Origin: Limibacterium fermenti | GTDB taxonomy: Bacteria; Bacteroidota; Bacteroidia; Bacteroidales; Dysgonomonadaceae | Reading direction: 5' to 3' | Length of the DNA: 64,000 nt | NCBI RefSeq assembly: GCF_041902845.1 | Contig: NZ_CP159486.1 | Location: 1,116,001-1,180,000 of the forward strand | Part shown: positions 36,878 to 45,294 of the stretch, one piece after another | Layout of the letters: each line of letters begins with the position of its first letter | How positions within the stretch are numbered: position 1 is the first letter of the stretch | Position numbers and translations under genes: made by a program | The notes under the pieces: model-generated | Databases searched by the model: none | Told to the model about the DNA's origin: nothing | The model's input: the letters and a program-made list of their open reading frames with translations, nothing else

Positions 36878-38071
36878 ATGAAAATAAATAGAATTATTAT
36901 AGCAAGTTTTATGGTTAGCGCCCTGATGTTTTCGTGTAAAAACAGTCATTCCGGTAAAGAGCGTGCGCAACGTGATGCTGCGGACTCGGCAAAGTTTCTC
37001 AATCTCCGGGAAAGCGATTTGTTTTTGCTCGTGGGCACGTATACCGCTAAGGGAGGAAGCCAGGGAATGTATGTATACACCTTCGATAAGACATCGGGCA
37101 AGGCCGACTCGGTGAGTATGGCCGAAGTGTCGAATCCCTCTTATCTGGCGTTAAGCCCCGACGAGCGCTTTGTGTATGCCGTGAGCGAAGAGGATGAAAA
37201 AAACAGCTCGGTTCATGCTTTTTCTTTCGATAAACGCTCGGGAATGCTTCGGTTGCTTAATTCGCAAAAAACCGGCGGAGCAGCGCCTTGTTATGTGACC
37301 GCCGACCGTTCGGGGCGGAGCGTGCAGACGGCTAATTACAGCGGCGGCAGTGTTTCCTCTTTTGAAGTCGATGAAGACGGACGGTTGTCGGAGGTCAATT
37401 TATTGATTGTGTTCCGCGGGTCGGGCCCCGATTCCACGCGTCAGGAAAAGCCGCATATTCATTCGGTGCGTTATTCGCCCGACGGAAGATACCTGTTCGC
37501 CTCCGATTTGGGAACCGATCATCTTTACCGGTTTGAAACGATCGGTTCTGTTTTCGAAGGGCAACCGGCTATTTCCCGCGGCAGTTTAGTCAAATTTTCA
37601 TTGCCCGCGGGCACGGGGCCCCGGCATTTCGATTTCGATCCGGCCGGCAAATACGTATATGTATTGGGCGAGTTGTCCGGCGCCATTACGGTATTTGATT
37701 ATAATGAAGGTGATTTATTGTCGAAGCAGACCATTCTTGCCGATACTGCCGGCGCCCGGGGCAGTGCCGATATCCACGTGTCGCCGGACGGTCGTTTTTT
37801 GTATGCATCCAATCGTTTGCAGGCCGACGGCATCGCCATCTTTTCGATTAACGGGGAAGACGGCACTCTTACCCAAACAGGGTATCAACCCACGGGAAAA
37901 CATCCCCGTAATTTTGTCATCACGCCGGGCGGAGAATGGTTGCTGGTTGCCTGTCGCGATGAAAACCGGATACAGGTGTTCCGCATCGACCGGCAGACCG
38001 GTTTGTTGGAAGATACGCAGCAGGATATTCCGGTGTATCGGCCCGCTTGCTTGAAATTTGCCGGAAGGTAG
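36878..38071 (+). CDS. Lactonase-family (6-phosphogluconolactonase-like) lipoprotein
   Basis: 397 residues from the ATG at 36878, chosen because it opens a clean lipoprotein signal (MKINRIIIASFMVSALMFSC, Cys20); an ORF start 24 codons earlier would bury it. The rest is a seven-bladed propeller of the PF10282 lactonase family: LVGTYTAKGGSQGMYVYTFD, NPSYLALSPDERFVYAVSE, HSVRYSPDGRYLFASDLG, GTGPRHFDFDPAGKYVYVLGE, ADIHVSPDGRFLYASNR. Relatives include cytosolic 6-phosphogluconolactonase and exported lactonases; the lipid anchor here points to an envelope role with an unknown lactone substrate. Confidence 0.85.
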   Translation: MKINRIIIASFMVSALMFSCKNSHSGKERAQRDAADSAKFLNLRESDLFLLVGTYTAKGGSQGMYVYTFDKTSGKADSVSMAEVSNPSYLALSPDERFVYAVSEEDEKNSSVHAFSFDKRSGMLRLLNSQKTGGAAPCYVTADRSGRSVQTANYSGGSVSSFEVDEDGRLSEVNLLIVFRGSGPDSTRQEKPHIHSVRYSPDGRYLFASDLGTDHLYRFETIGSVFEGQPAISRGSLVKFSLPAGTGPRHFDFDPAGKYVYVLGELSGAITVFDYNEGDLLSKQTILADTAGARGSADIHVSPDGRFLYASNRLQADGIAIFSINGEDGTLTQTGYQPTGKHPRNFVITPGGEWLLVACRDENRIQVFRIDRQTGLLEDTQQDIPVYRPACLKFAGR

Positions 38072-38116
38072 GTAGATTGATGCTGATGGATGGGAGATTG
38101 ATATTGATTTTTTATT

Positions 38117-38124
38117 TACCTTTG
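38117..38124 (+). promoter_or_regulatory. -7 box of the FabH-like gene
   Basis: TACCTTTG matching TAnnTTTG, 41 nt upstream of the start codon; the nearest TTG is about 16 nt upstream. Confidence 0.5.
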
Positions 38125-38164
38125 CAGTTGAATTTTGGAGTAGAAAATTTATTAATAGCATAAG

Positions 38165-39247
38165 ATGAAAAAAATATACAGCGTATTTACCGGCACGGGA
38201 AGTTATGTCCCTACGAAGAAGGTGAAAAATGAAGCATTTCTTAAGAATGTTTTTCTCGATTCTTCCGGAGAGCATATCGCGACACCCAATGACCAGATCG
38301 TGCAGAAATTCGAGGAGATAACGACCATTTCCGAGCGTTGTTATGCCGAAGATGACCAGGCGACATCCGATTTGGCCCTTATAGCTGCTCAACGTGCCAT
38401 TGAGTCGGCCGGAATCGATGCGGAAGAGCTCGATTATATCATTTTTGCGCATAATTTTGGAGAGACGTATCCCGATAATATCCGTATCGATGTATTGCCG
38501 ACCATGGCTTCGCGGGTGAAACAAAAACTGGGCATTGCCAACCCGGATGCGGTGGCATATGACCTTTTGTTCGGATGCCCGGGATGGATTCAAGCGGTTA
38601 TCCAGGCCGATTATTATATCCGTTCGGGCGATGCGAAAAAAGTGTTGGTGATAGGGGCCGATGTGTTGTCGCGCATTTCCGACCCGCACGATCGCGACAG
38701 TATGATTTATGCCGATGGCGCCGGCGCTGTTGTTATGGAAGGACGCGAAAGCGAATCGCCTGTCGGGGTTATCGGGCATAATTCCCGAAGCGACTCTTTG
38801 GATTATTCGCAAATGCTCCGGATGGGGTATTCTTATAACCCGGAACTGGCGGCAAAGAAAGAGTATTATTTGAAGATGAACGGCCGCCGTTTATATCAAT
38901 ATGCATTGGAAAATGTGCCGAAGGCAATCAAGGCCGGACTCGACAAACTGAATTTGCATATATCGCACGTGAAAAAATTACTGATTCATCAGGCGAACGG
39001 TAAGATGGACGATGCCATCCTCCGCCGGCTTTTTAAGCTGTATGGCGTGAACGAGGTGCCGGAAGAAATTATGCCGATGACAATTTCCTGGTTGGGTAAT
39101 TCGTCTGTGGCGACTGTTCCTACGCTGCTCGACTTAATTGTTCGTGAAGAAATGCCGACTCATGACCTGGGCGCGGGTGATACGATTGTATTGGCGTCGG
39201 TAGGCGCGGGAATGAATATCAATAGTATTGTGTACCGGTTCCCGTAA
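38165..39247 (+). CDS. 3-oxoacyl-ACP synthase III-like (FabH-like) condensing enzyme
   Basis: 360 residues with the thiolase fold of KAS III. The catalytic Cys is in LLFGCPGWIQAV (about 140), His in LLIHQANGKMDD (about 278), and Asn in SWLGNSSVATVPT (about 316). It also has ADGAGAVVMEG. It is about 35 residues longer than housekeeping FabH and has an N-terminal extension (GEHIATPNDQIVQKFEEIT). It may therefore be a specialised condensing enzyme (for example for aryl polyene, quinolone or branched fatty acid starters) rather than the only FabH. No other lipid synthesis gene adjoins it. Confidence 0.85.
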   Translation: MKKIYSVFTGTGSYVPTKKVKNEAFLKNVFLDSSGEHIATPNDQIVQKFEEITTISERCYAEDDQATSDLALIAAQRAIESAGIDAEELDYIIFAHNFGETYPDNIRIDVLPTMASRVKQKLGIANPDAVAYDLLFGCPGWIQAVIQADYYIRSGDAKKVLVIGADVLSRISDPHDRDSMIYADGAGAVVMEGRESESPVGVIGHNSRSDSLDYSQMLRMGYSYNPELAAKKEYYLKMNGRRLYQYALENVPKAIKAGLDKLNLHISHVKKLLIHQANGKMDDAILRRLFKLYGVNEVPEEIMPMTISWLGNSSVATVPTLLDLIVREEMPTHDLGAGDTIVLASVGAGMNINSIVYRFP

Positions 39248-39250
39248 TAC

Positions 39251-39330
39251 AATGGACAATGGACAATGGACAATTATGAAGTATGAATTATGAAGTATGA
39301 AGTATGAAGTATGAATTGTCCATTGTCCAT
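39251..39330. repeat. Heptamer array filling a convergent gap
   Basis: Three AATGGAC units, then AATTATG/AAGTATG units, then AATTGTC and CATTGTC. The array begins 4 nt after the FabH-like stop and ends at the base before the stop codon of the minus-strand gene. Its two ends are inverted copies (ACAATGGACAATGGACAAT against ATTGTCCATTGTCCAT), so the whole array can fold back and may act as a two-way terminator. Confidence 0.85.
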
Positions 39331-40293
39331 TTATAATCCTGCGACTGTTTGCTCATTAAGCCGGATGGTCATCAGGCCTGTTTTTTCATTTATAGCCAAC
39401 ACCTCGCAATCGATTTTATCCCCGATATTCTTTGTCCGGAGATATTCGCGCACTTGGTTTTGTTTTTCTCCATAAAACGCTTCCGTATTTTCGAGTAAGC
39501 ATCTGTACCGTTCGTTCAGCATATACGTCCGCCCATTATACGGATGGGCGGAAATCGTGACGGGTTGCGCTGTTCCTACGTATTCTTTAAGCGATTGTAT
39601 TTCCTCTTTCGTCAATTTTTCTTTCTCTTTTTTGGGAGGCGCCGCCGGTTGTGGTGCGCTATCGTCTTTCGGAGTCGATTGTATATCGACTGCCGCTTGC
39701 GTTACGATCGCCTTTTTGCGTTTGGGGCTATTGTAGGAAGAGAACGTAACGAAACGGGTTTCTCCCGGACGAAGGTTTTGTAGCGATTCACTGCCCCCGC
39801 TTATCGTATCGAAGGGAATCACCCCTTGTAAAGATCCGTATTCCCAATTAAAATTATTACCGAGTTCGACCTTTATATTTTTGGCCGATTTGTTTAAAAT
39901 GATGCCTGTATATACGCGATTGGTTTCGAGAGCGGGAGAAGTTCGTTCGTAAGGCAGGGCGTCGATGATAAATGATTTGCGGGCAGGATTCACCGAAAAC
40001 AGTTTTCCGGTAAACGAGACTTCCGCTAAATAAGGGGAGACCGCTTTCCATTCTTCGAGAGAACTGTATCTCCAAGGCATATTTTTATAGGAAGTAAAAC
40101 CTTGCAGGTTGCCTATACGGACAATGAATCCGGAGTTGCCGTCTTTCACGATGTGGAAATGCAGCGTTTCTCCGTTTGCCTTGGCCAACAGGATTTTTTC
40201 GAAAGTCACGTCCCGGGTCTCTTTTTGTTTTTCCGATGCCGGAGCGTTCTTATGCGGGTTAAAGAGGGAGCGAATGTAATGCAATATATTCAT
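39331..40293 (-). CDS. Unknown protein with possible S1/OB-like repeats
   Basis: 320 residues, no signal peptide or membrane segment, not assigned to a named family. Three segments look like short five-strand beta-barrels of S1 type (about 30-75, 140-180, 285-318), for example FHIVKDGNSGFIVRIGNLQGF and DCEVLAINEKTGLMTIRLNEQ. A Pro/Lys-rich linker (about 215-235) separates two halves. That would fit an RNA- or ribosome-binding protein, but this is inference only. It is convergent with the FabH-like gene and shares the heptamer gap. Confidence 0.55.
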   Translation of the reverse strand: MNILHYIRSLFNPHKNAPASEKQKETRDVTFEKILLAKANGETLHFHIVKDGNSGFIVRIGNLQGFTSYKNMPWRYSSLEEWKAVSPYLAEVSFTGKLFSVNPARKSFIIDALPYERTSPALETNRVYTGIILNKSAKNIKVELGNNFNWEYGSLQGVIPFDTISGGSESLQNLRPGETRFVTFSSYNSPKRKKAIVTQAAVDIQSTPKDDSAPQPAAPPKKEKEKLTKEEIQSLKEYVGTAQPVTISAHPYNGRTYMLNERYRCLLENTEAFYGEKQNQVREYLRTKNIGDKIDCEVLAINEKTGLMTIRLNEQTVAGL

Positions 40294-40321
40294 TGTCTGT
40301 TTCTTTTATAGATTTCCGTTT

Positions 40322-40377
40322 GTCTAATGTCTAATGTCTCCAATCCTTAGTCTTTCGACCTTCGACCTTCGACTTCT
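40322..40377. repeat. Heptamer array downstream of the DUF6261 gene
   Basis: Eight 7-bp units (GTCTAAT twice, GTCTCCA, ATCCTTA, GTCTTTC, GACCTTC twice, GACTTCT) in the gap before the minus-strand gene at 39331-40293. Confidence 0.75.
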
Positions 40378-40385
40378 CAAAAAAA

Positions 40386-40421
40386 GTATTTCGGCACAAA
40401 CATCGGTCTGCACCGAAATAC
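40386..40421 (-). terminator. Terminator of the DUF6261-like gene
   Basis: GTATTTCGG (40386-40394) pairs with CCGAAATAC (40413-40421). On the minus strand the hairpin is followed by seven T. Confidence 0.8.
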
Positions 40422-40448
40422 GCAAGATTTGTCATATAAGATTACTAC

Positions 40449-41186
40449 TTATTTTTCAGGAGGCGGAGGAATATCCGGCGCATCGGCTCGACCCTTACGG
40501 AGAGCCAGCATGTTTTTGTAGTAATCGACGAGAGCATTGATTTTGCCGATAAGAGCAGCGTAAACCGTTTCGTCACCGCTCAGAGCAAGCCCGTTGATAG
40601 CCGTCATAAGGTTTTCGTAGGCTTTGTTCGTAGCCAAACGAGCTTTTCTTACGTCCCCGCTGGTGCGGATAGCGGCCTCGTCTGTACGGCTGCCGAATCG
40701 ATTTTCGAAATCGACGTTTGCCTCATCCAGTTTATCAACCAATTCCGTTTCCGTGCAAAGTGCAAGGTCTGCGGCATAATTTGTTTTCAGTTGGTTGGTC
40801 AGGGACGAAACAGCTTCGGTTTCATCCGCATATGTCGAACTCGGAACATATCCGGCCTGCTTGATAATCCGTTTGATGCGCTTGGCTGCTTCCCGAACAG
40901 CCTCATCGAACCATTTCTGTTTCGATTTTACATCGTCGGTAAATGCCCTGTACAGCTCATCACGATACTTGTCGGCTTCTTCGATGGCCGACGTATACCG
41001 GCTTCCCTGCTCCACTTCAATGGCTTTGTGTTCTTCCGCCAAAGCCGAAGTATAAGCGGGGTACACTTTTGTGATGCCCAGTTTCGTCATATCCTCTTTA
41101 TCGATATCGGCTTTCACCAGATCGTGAAATTGCGCATGCTCTTTATTGCGGCATCTGCTTATGTTGAAATATTTTATTAAATTCAT
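40449..41186 (-). CDS. DUF6261-like helical protein
   Basis: 245 residues from MNLIKYFNISRCRNKEHAQF. The start at 41186 is chosen because the TATTTTTG box at 41211-41218 overlaps the longer ORF start. The protein is almost wholly alpha-helical (predicted coiled-coil runs such as EEADKYRDELYRAFTDDVKS) and ends in a Pro-rich tail (DIPPPPEK). The layout fits the Bacteroidetes DUF6261 family, of unknown function. No signal peptide. A strong terminator follows, so it is a single-gene unit. Confidence 0.7.
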   Translation of the reverse strand: MNLIKYFNISRCRNKEHAQFHDLVKADIDKEDMTKLGITKVYPAYTSALAEEHKAIEVEQGSRYTSAIEEADKYRDELYRAFTDDVKSKQKWFDEAVREAAKRIKRIIKQAGYVPSSTYADETEAVSSLTNQLKTNYAADLALCTETELVDKLDEANVDFENRFGSRTDEAAIRTSGDVRKARLATNKAYENLMTAINGLALSGDETVYAALIGKINALVDYYKNMLALRKGRADAPDIPPPPEK

Positions 41187-41210
41187 CGTAATATTCTTAT
41201 TGTTTATAAA

Positions 41211-41218
41211 CAAAAATA
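41211..41218 (-). promoter_or_regulatory. -7 box of the DUF6261-like gene
   Basis: TATTTTTG on the minus strand, 25 nt before the chosen ATG. Confidence 0.55.
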
Positions 41219-41336
41219 CTTACACGAACACCTTTTGCAAGGAACTATTCTAACCGTTCCTTCACGGAATGAAATTCCGCCCGAATACTAAGGGAGGAAA
41301 GGCTGCGGTATTTACCTGCCGCAAACGAATACCCTC

Positions 41337-41548
41337 TGAAGGGCTTTTTTTGAAACGTCGTATTAATACGACACGTTGCCCGGCTTTTTTTGAAGGCTTC
41401 GTATTGGTACGACGCGTTGCCCGGCTTTTTTTGAGAGCTTCGTATTGATACGACACGCTGCCCGGAATTTTTTGAAGGCTTCGTATTGATACGACACGTT
41501 GCCCGGCTTTTTTTGAAGGCTTCGTATCTGTTCGACGGCCTGCCCGGC
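41337..41548. repeat. 41-bp tandem repeat array
   Basis: The landmark GCCCGG recurs at 41378, 41419, 41460, 41501 and 41542, exactly 41 bp apart each time. Each unit holds GCCCGGC, a run of about seven T, GAAGGCTTCG and the near-palindrome TCGTATTGATACGA. Copies differ at a few positions; the first and last are partial. Because 41 is not a multiple of 3 the reading frame changes each copy. A minus-strand open frame (41245-41706) crosses the array but reads as low-complexity basic sequence and is not taken as a gene. Confidence 0.9.
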
Positions 41549-41973
41549 TTATTGAATAGGACAGGGGACGGAAAAGGCGAAGAGCCTTTGTTTTTTTCAG
41601 CTTGCCGAAGCACTTCGAAAGCGTTCCACAAGTGTAGGATTCGGTGCCGGATACCTATGATGCGATTACGTGTATTTTTCTCCTTTCTCCATCGCACGCG
41701 ATACATCCAACCACTGCTTGCGTTTCAGAATCGTATTTCCCCGATACATCGCGGCAAATATAATGATTTTTAGCAATAAAAAGAAAAGAAGGAATATATT
41801 TTTCTTTTCTTTTTTGTATCGTCCGGCCGGATGCTATCGGATTTTATACCTAAAATATTTAAATTGGAGCCTTGTATCTATAAAAAGAATTAAACGGATA
41901 GTCTTTCCTTGTAAAATCTATCGGATTTAACACCTAAAAGAATATCTTTACCGCATTGAAAAATAATGAATAG
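41549..41973. other. Gap beside the 41-bp array
   Basis: No gene supported. A minus-strand TATATTTG box (41755-41762) points toward the 41-bp array, so the array may be transcribed. A small AAGGCgaaGAGCCTT-type inverted repeat followed by T (about 41575-41598) could be a terminator on the plus strand. Confidence 0.4.
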
Positions 41974-42447
41974 ATGTCGATAAAAGAATTTATAGCTCAA
42001 TTTCCGGATGAGAATACCTGCCGCCGGAAATTCAAAGAATTTCGGGATGAACAAGGAGTGCGTTGTCCCGCATGCGGTTGCATGGAACATTATTGGAAAA
42101 AAGATAAAGAATGCTACGAATGCAAAAACTGCGGCAGGCGCCAAAGCCTGAGGGCGAATACCCTTATGCATGGTTCGCAGTTGCCTTTCCGCTATTGGTT
42201 TATTGCCATCTATATGGTTTACGCCGTGAACGAAGGACTATGGGGGGGATTATCCGTGTCGGAATTGCAGCGGCAATTGAATCATAAACATTACGAAGCT
42301 ATCTGGACGATGATTCAAAAAATCAAATCGAACCGCAAGCACAAAACGGAACAACTCATCCTGAAAATCATGGCTTTTAATGAACGTCATTTCTCCTCCG
42401 TATGCCATCCGTTAGCCATGAAACCGGTTATGGCGCAACGAAAATAA
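41974..42447 (+). pseudogene. IS1595-type transposase N-terminal fragment (zinc ribbon only)
   Basis: 157 residues. The first 90 match the zinc-ribbon start of IS1595/ISXO2 transposases: CPACGCMEHYWKKDKECYECKNCGRRQS (Cys pairs CPAC and CKNC), then LRANTLMHGSQLPFRYWF and a helical YEAIWTMIQKIK. The DDE catalytic domain that should follow is absent; only about 45 unrelated residues remain. It is thus either a truncated transposase or a captured DNA-binding module. The radical SAM gene begins 73 nt downstream on the same strand. No terminal inverted repeats were noticed around it. Confidence 0.75.
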
Positions 42448-42520
42448 GAAGGTTGCTTCGGTCACGAGACAAACATGATCATTTTTTTGGATTGTCAGAT
42501 AATTAAAATACAAGAAGACG

Positions 42521-43882
42521 ATGAATGCAACAACAAGTGTCAGAAATTTCGGAATAAAACAAGTTATTCGGTATTTGGATTCCAATCCCCAACGGAGTAT
42601 GCCTAAAATTGTCCATTGGGCGGAAAAGTTGGATAAAGGAAAAAAATTCAACCGCGAGATCACCGATATCAAACATTTGATATTGGATGAAAACAGCAAT
42701 TGGCACCGTTTTGCCGACAGTCTTTTCACGGATATAGACAAGGGGGTGCGGCAAACATTGGCGGAGAATTTTTTTGTAAGCACCATCCTTTCCCGCAAAC
42801 AACTGGAAGCGAATAAACGGAAATACGACTGTAATATTCCCTGGGCCATCCTTATGGATCCTACCACGGCCTGTAACCTGAAATGCATCGGATGTTGGGC
42901 CGCGGAATACGGACATAGAATGAGTATGGATTACGATACGCTCGACCATATTATTTTGCAGGCTAAACAGCTTGGCACGCACTTCTTTCTTTATACCGGC
43001 GGCGAGCCTCTTATGCGGAAGAAAGATATCATACGGCTTTGCGAAAAACACAACGACTGCATGTTCCTGTCGTTTACAAATGGAACGCTCATCAACGAAT
43101 CTTTTGCCGACGAAATGTTGCGCGTGAAAAACTTCGTCCCGGCCATCAGCCTCGAAGGCTTTCAGCAGGCAACCGACTCGCGCAGAGGCCGGGGGACGTT
43201 TAAAGCCGTACAAAGAGCCATGAAGATATTGAAAGAGCGAAAACTGCTTTTCGGTAATTCCTGCTGCTATACCCGCGCCAATGCGGAGGTGATCGGGAGT
43301 GAAGAATATTTTGATTTTATGATTGAAAGCGGTGCCAAATTCGCCTGGTTTTTCCTTTATATGCCGATAGGAGTCGATGCCGTCCCCGATTTAATGGTCA
43401 CCGCCGGGCAACGCAAATTTATGTACCGCCAGATTCGCAAGTTCCGTAATTCGAAGCCTTTATTTACACTCGATTTCTGGAATGACGGCAAATGCGCCGG
43501 AGGATGCATCGCCGGAGGACGCAGCTATTTGCATATTAATGCAAACGGCGATGTCGAACCGTGCGCCTTCATCCATTATTCCAATACAAACATTCACGAA
43601 AAGACATTGCTCGACGCCCTTCGCGATCCTATCATGACGGAATATAGAAAGAATCAGCCGTTTAATAAAAACCTGTTTCGTCCGTGTCCCTTGCTGGACA
43701 ATAAAGGCAAATTGGCCGAAATGGTCGACAGGGCGCGAGCCAAATCCACCGATCTGCTTTGCCCCGAAGATGTCCATGCGGTATGCGCCAAGTGTGCCGA
43801 CGCTGCGGATCAATGGGAAAAGACGGCCGATGAATTATGGGATACCTATTATAATCCGCAAAACAGCAGTTTGCCGAGTTAA
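42521..43882 (+). CDS. Radical SAM protein with SPASM-like C-terminus
   Basis: 453 residues. An N-terminal extension of about 110 residues (with ADSLFTDIDKGVRQTLAENF) precedes the radical SAM core. The 4Fe-4S motif is CNLKCIGC (about 117-124), with YTGGEPLMRKKD as the SAM-binding GGE loop and LEGFQQATDSRRG further on. The C-terminal part has a Cys series (CAGGCIAGG, VEPCAFIHY, FRPCPLLD, LCPEDVHAVCAKCADAAD) as in SPASM domains that hold auxiliary clusters. Relatives modify peptides or proteins, but no precursor peptide is evident nearby. Confidence 0.87.
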   Translation: MNATTSVRNFGIKQVIRYLDSNPQRSMPKIVHWAEKLDKGKKFNREITDIKHLILDENSNWHRFADSLFTDIDKGVRQTLAENFFVSTILSRKQLEANKRKYDCNIPWAILMDPTTACNLKCIGCWAAEYGHRMSMDYDTLDHIILQAKQLGTHFFLYTGGEPLMRKKDIIRLCEKHNDCMFLSFTNGTLINESFADEMLRVKNFVPAISLEGFQQATDSRRGRGTFKAVQRAMKILKERKLLFGNSCCYTRANAEVIGSEEYFDFMIESGAKFAWFFLYMPIGVDAVPDLMVTAGQRKFMYRQIRKFRNSKPLFTLDFWNDGKCAGGCIAGGRSYLHINANGDVEPCAFIHYSNTNIHEKTLLDALRDPIMTEYRKNQPFNKNLFRPCPLLDNKGKLAEMVDRARAKSTDLLCPEDVHAVCAKCADAADQWEKTADELWDTYYNPQNSSLPS

Positions 43883-43937
43883 TTTGAAAGGAAAAATGAC
43901 AACGGGTTGAAAGGGGAAAAAGACAGCGGGACGGAAA

Positions 43938-43995
43938 CAAAAATGAGGCGATTTCAAAAGAATGATGTCATTCTTTGAGACCGGCCTCATTTTTC
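43938..43995. terminator. Two-way terminator between the radical SAM and GlsB-like genes
   Basis: AAAAATGAGGC pairs with GCCTCATTTTT, and the loop itself holds a second hairpin AAAGAATGA/TCATTCTTT. T-rich tracts occur in both directions between convergent genes. Confidence 0.8.
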
Positions 43996-44022
43996 TTACC
44001 TGTTTCGAGCAATCAACTGTGC

Positions 44023-44280
44023 TCAGGCTCTTTTTTTCGTTATTAAGGCATATAGCCATAAAACGATCAGTGCGCCGCCGATAGCTAATAATAACGTGCG
44101 GAAGCTGAATGTGTCCACGCTGCCCCAGCCAAGAGCCGAACCGATCCATCCGCCGACGATGCCGCCCACAATACCGATGATAATGGTTGCGAGCCAACCT
44201 CCCGGATCTTTACCCGGGCGAATCCATTTTGCAATGGCTCCTGCAATGAGCCCTAAAATAATCCACGATAAAATTCCCAT
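44023..44280 (-). CDS. GlsB/YeaQ/YmgE-family small membrane protein
   Basis: 85 residues with three hydrophobic helices and the Gly-rich family pattern: SWIILGLIAGAIAKWIRPGKDPGG, IIIGIVGGIVGGWIGSALGWG, LLLAIGGALIVLWLYALI (each in turn, with short loops between). These transglycosylase-associated proteins are inner-membrane stress proteins of unknown mechanism. Single gene, convergent with the radical SAM gene. Confidence 0.88.
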   Translation of the reverse strand: MGILSWIILGLIAGAIAKWIRPGKDPGGWLATIIIGIVGGIVGGWIGSALGWGSVDTFSFRTLLLAIGGALIVLWLYALITKKRA

Positions 44281-44592
44281 AGTTTTTTGTTTTTTGAATT
44301 AGTCCCTGTTAAAACAGTTTTATATTCATGAATGTTCAGTAATTCGGAATTTAAATTTTTATCGTTCCGTTGGGGTAAAATTCCAAATTAGTACCGCCCA
44401 TAAAGAATATATGTCCGAACACGTGCGTTGGTGAGGGATAAAGGACACCTCCACCGTTTAACATAACCAGAAAGCCTCAAAGCGTTCCCTCTATCCGATA
44501 TATAATGACGTTAATTGAGCCGTTAATTTCGCAAAACAAGTGTTTCCTGAATGACTGTTTTTGTTATTTCACTCCTGTTAAGATTCTTGTTA
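44281..44592. other. Gap at the start of the variable region
   Basis: Nothing coding is supported. A perfect palindrome TAAAACAGTTTTA lies at 44310-44322. Codon and base composition change here: the sequence becomes clearly more A+T-rich to the right. Confidence 0.4.
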
Positions 44593-45279
44593 ATGAAAAA
44601 GATTAAAATATTATTTATTTCAATTCTTGCATGTCTGTTGGGATGCCAAGAAGTGGAAACGGATTTACATATGAAGGTAATTAATATCACAATCGTGTTG
44701 AGTATTATATTACAAATGTTCTTACCATTAAATTCATTTGCTCAAAATGAGAAGATGAATTCTTCTTCTCGTATGTTTGAGAAAAAAATTGAGCCGTCAA
44801 TGTTTCCATCCGGTACAGATAACTTGAAGAATAAGACGAAAATGCAATTATTATTTTTCCCTGATTATAATGGTATGATAGAGTTTCTCGTAGAACCGAG
44901 TTTCTGTGGTGCATATGGTTTCAGGATAACTATTTCCAATAATCAATATATACTAGAAGCAAAACAAATTTATAATTGGAAAGAAGTTCGTGATAGCTTA
45001 AAAGCGGCATATCCACTAAAAATTATTAATGGACATGACCCTCAAAATAAGTTGATGTCAAGAGAAGCAATGGCGGAGATTGCTGAATATAATACAAAAC
45101 AGCTTGGGGAAATAAAAAAAGTAGCTCCACTGAAATACAAATTGGAAGAAGATAGTATTTCTATTAGCAGCAATATGGCAAATCTTCTCTATAGATTGTA
45201 TGTTGATTTAATAGAAAATTACAGCAATAAAGGAGTTCCGGTTAAAGTGCTGGATGGTAAATATGTAACTTTTCGATAA
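44593..45279 (+). CDS. Exported protein of unknown function with two signal peptides in tandem
   Basis: From the ATG at 44593 the frame encodes a complete lipoprotein signal (MKKIKILFISILACLLGC, then QEVETDLH) followed without a stop by a second, ordinary signal peptide starting at the ATG at 44671 (MKVINITIVLSIILQMFLPL, NSFAQ). The remaining about 175 residues match no family I recognise; they include MQLLFFPDYNGMIEFLV and a helical C-terminal half. The true start could be 44671, with the first 26 codons being the detached 5' end of a lipoprotein like copy A (both have CQ, a gap, then E and D residues and a His). It is followed after 15 nt by another small exported protein. Confidence 0.6.
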   Translation: MKKIKILFISILACLLGCQEVETDLHMKVINITIVLSIILQMFLPLNSFAQNEKMNSSSRMFEKKIEPSMFPSGTDNLKNKTKMQLLFFPDYNGMIEFLVEPSFCGAYGFRITISNNQYILEAKQIYNWKEVRDSLKAAYPLKIINGHDPQNKLMSREAMAEIAEYNTKQLGEIKKVAPLKYKLEEDSISISSNMANLLYRLYVDLIENYSNKGVPVKVLDGKYVTFR

Positions 45280-45294
45280 ATAAAATTGAAAATC

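Noticed and set aside
41337..41548. 41-bp repeats as a CRISPR array
   Set aside because: The entire 41-bp unit is conserved; there are no unique spacers and no cas genes.
41245..41706. 153-codon open frame on the minus strand crossing the 41-bp array
   Set aside because: Its length comes from the repeat, which happens to lack stops in all three phases on that strand. The product is low-complexity and basic, without a domain.
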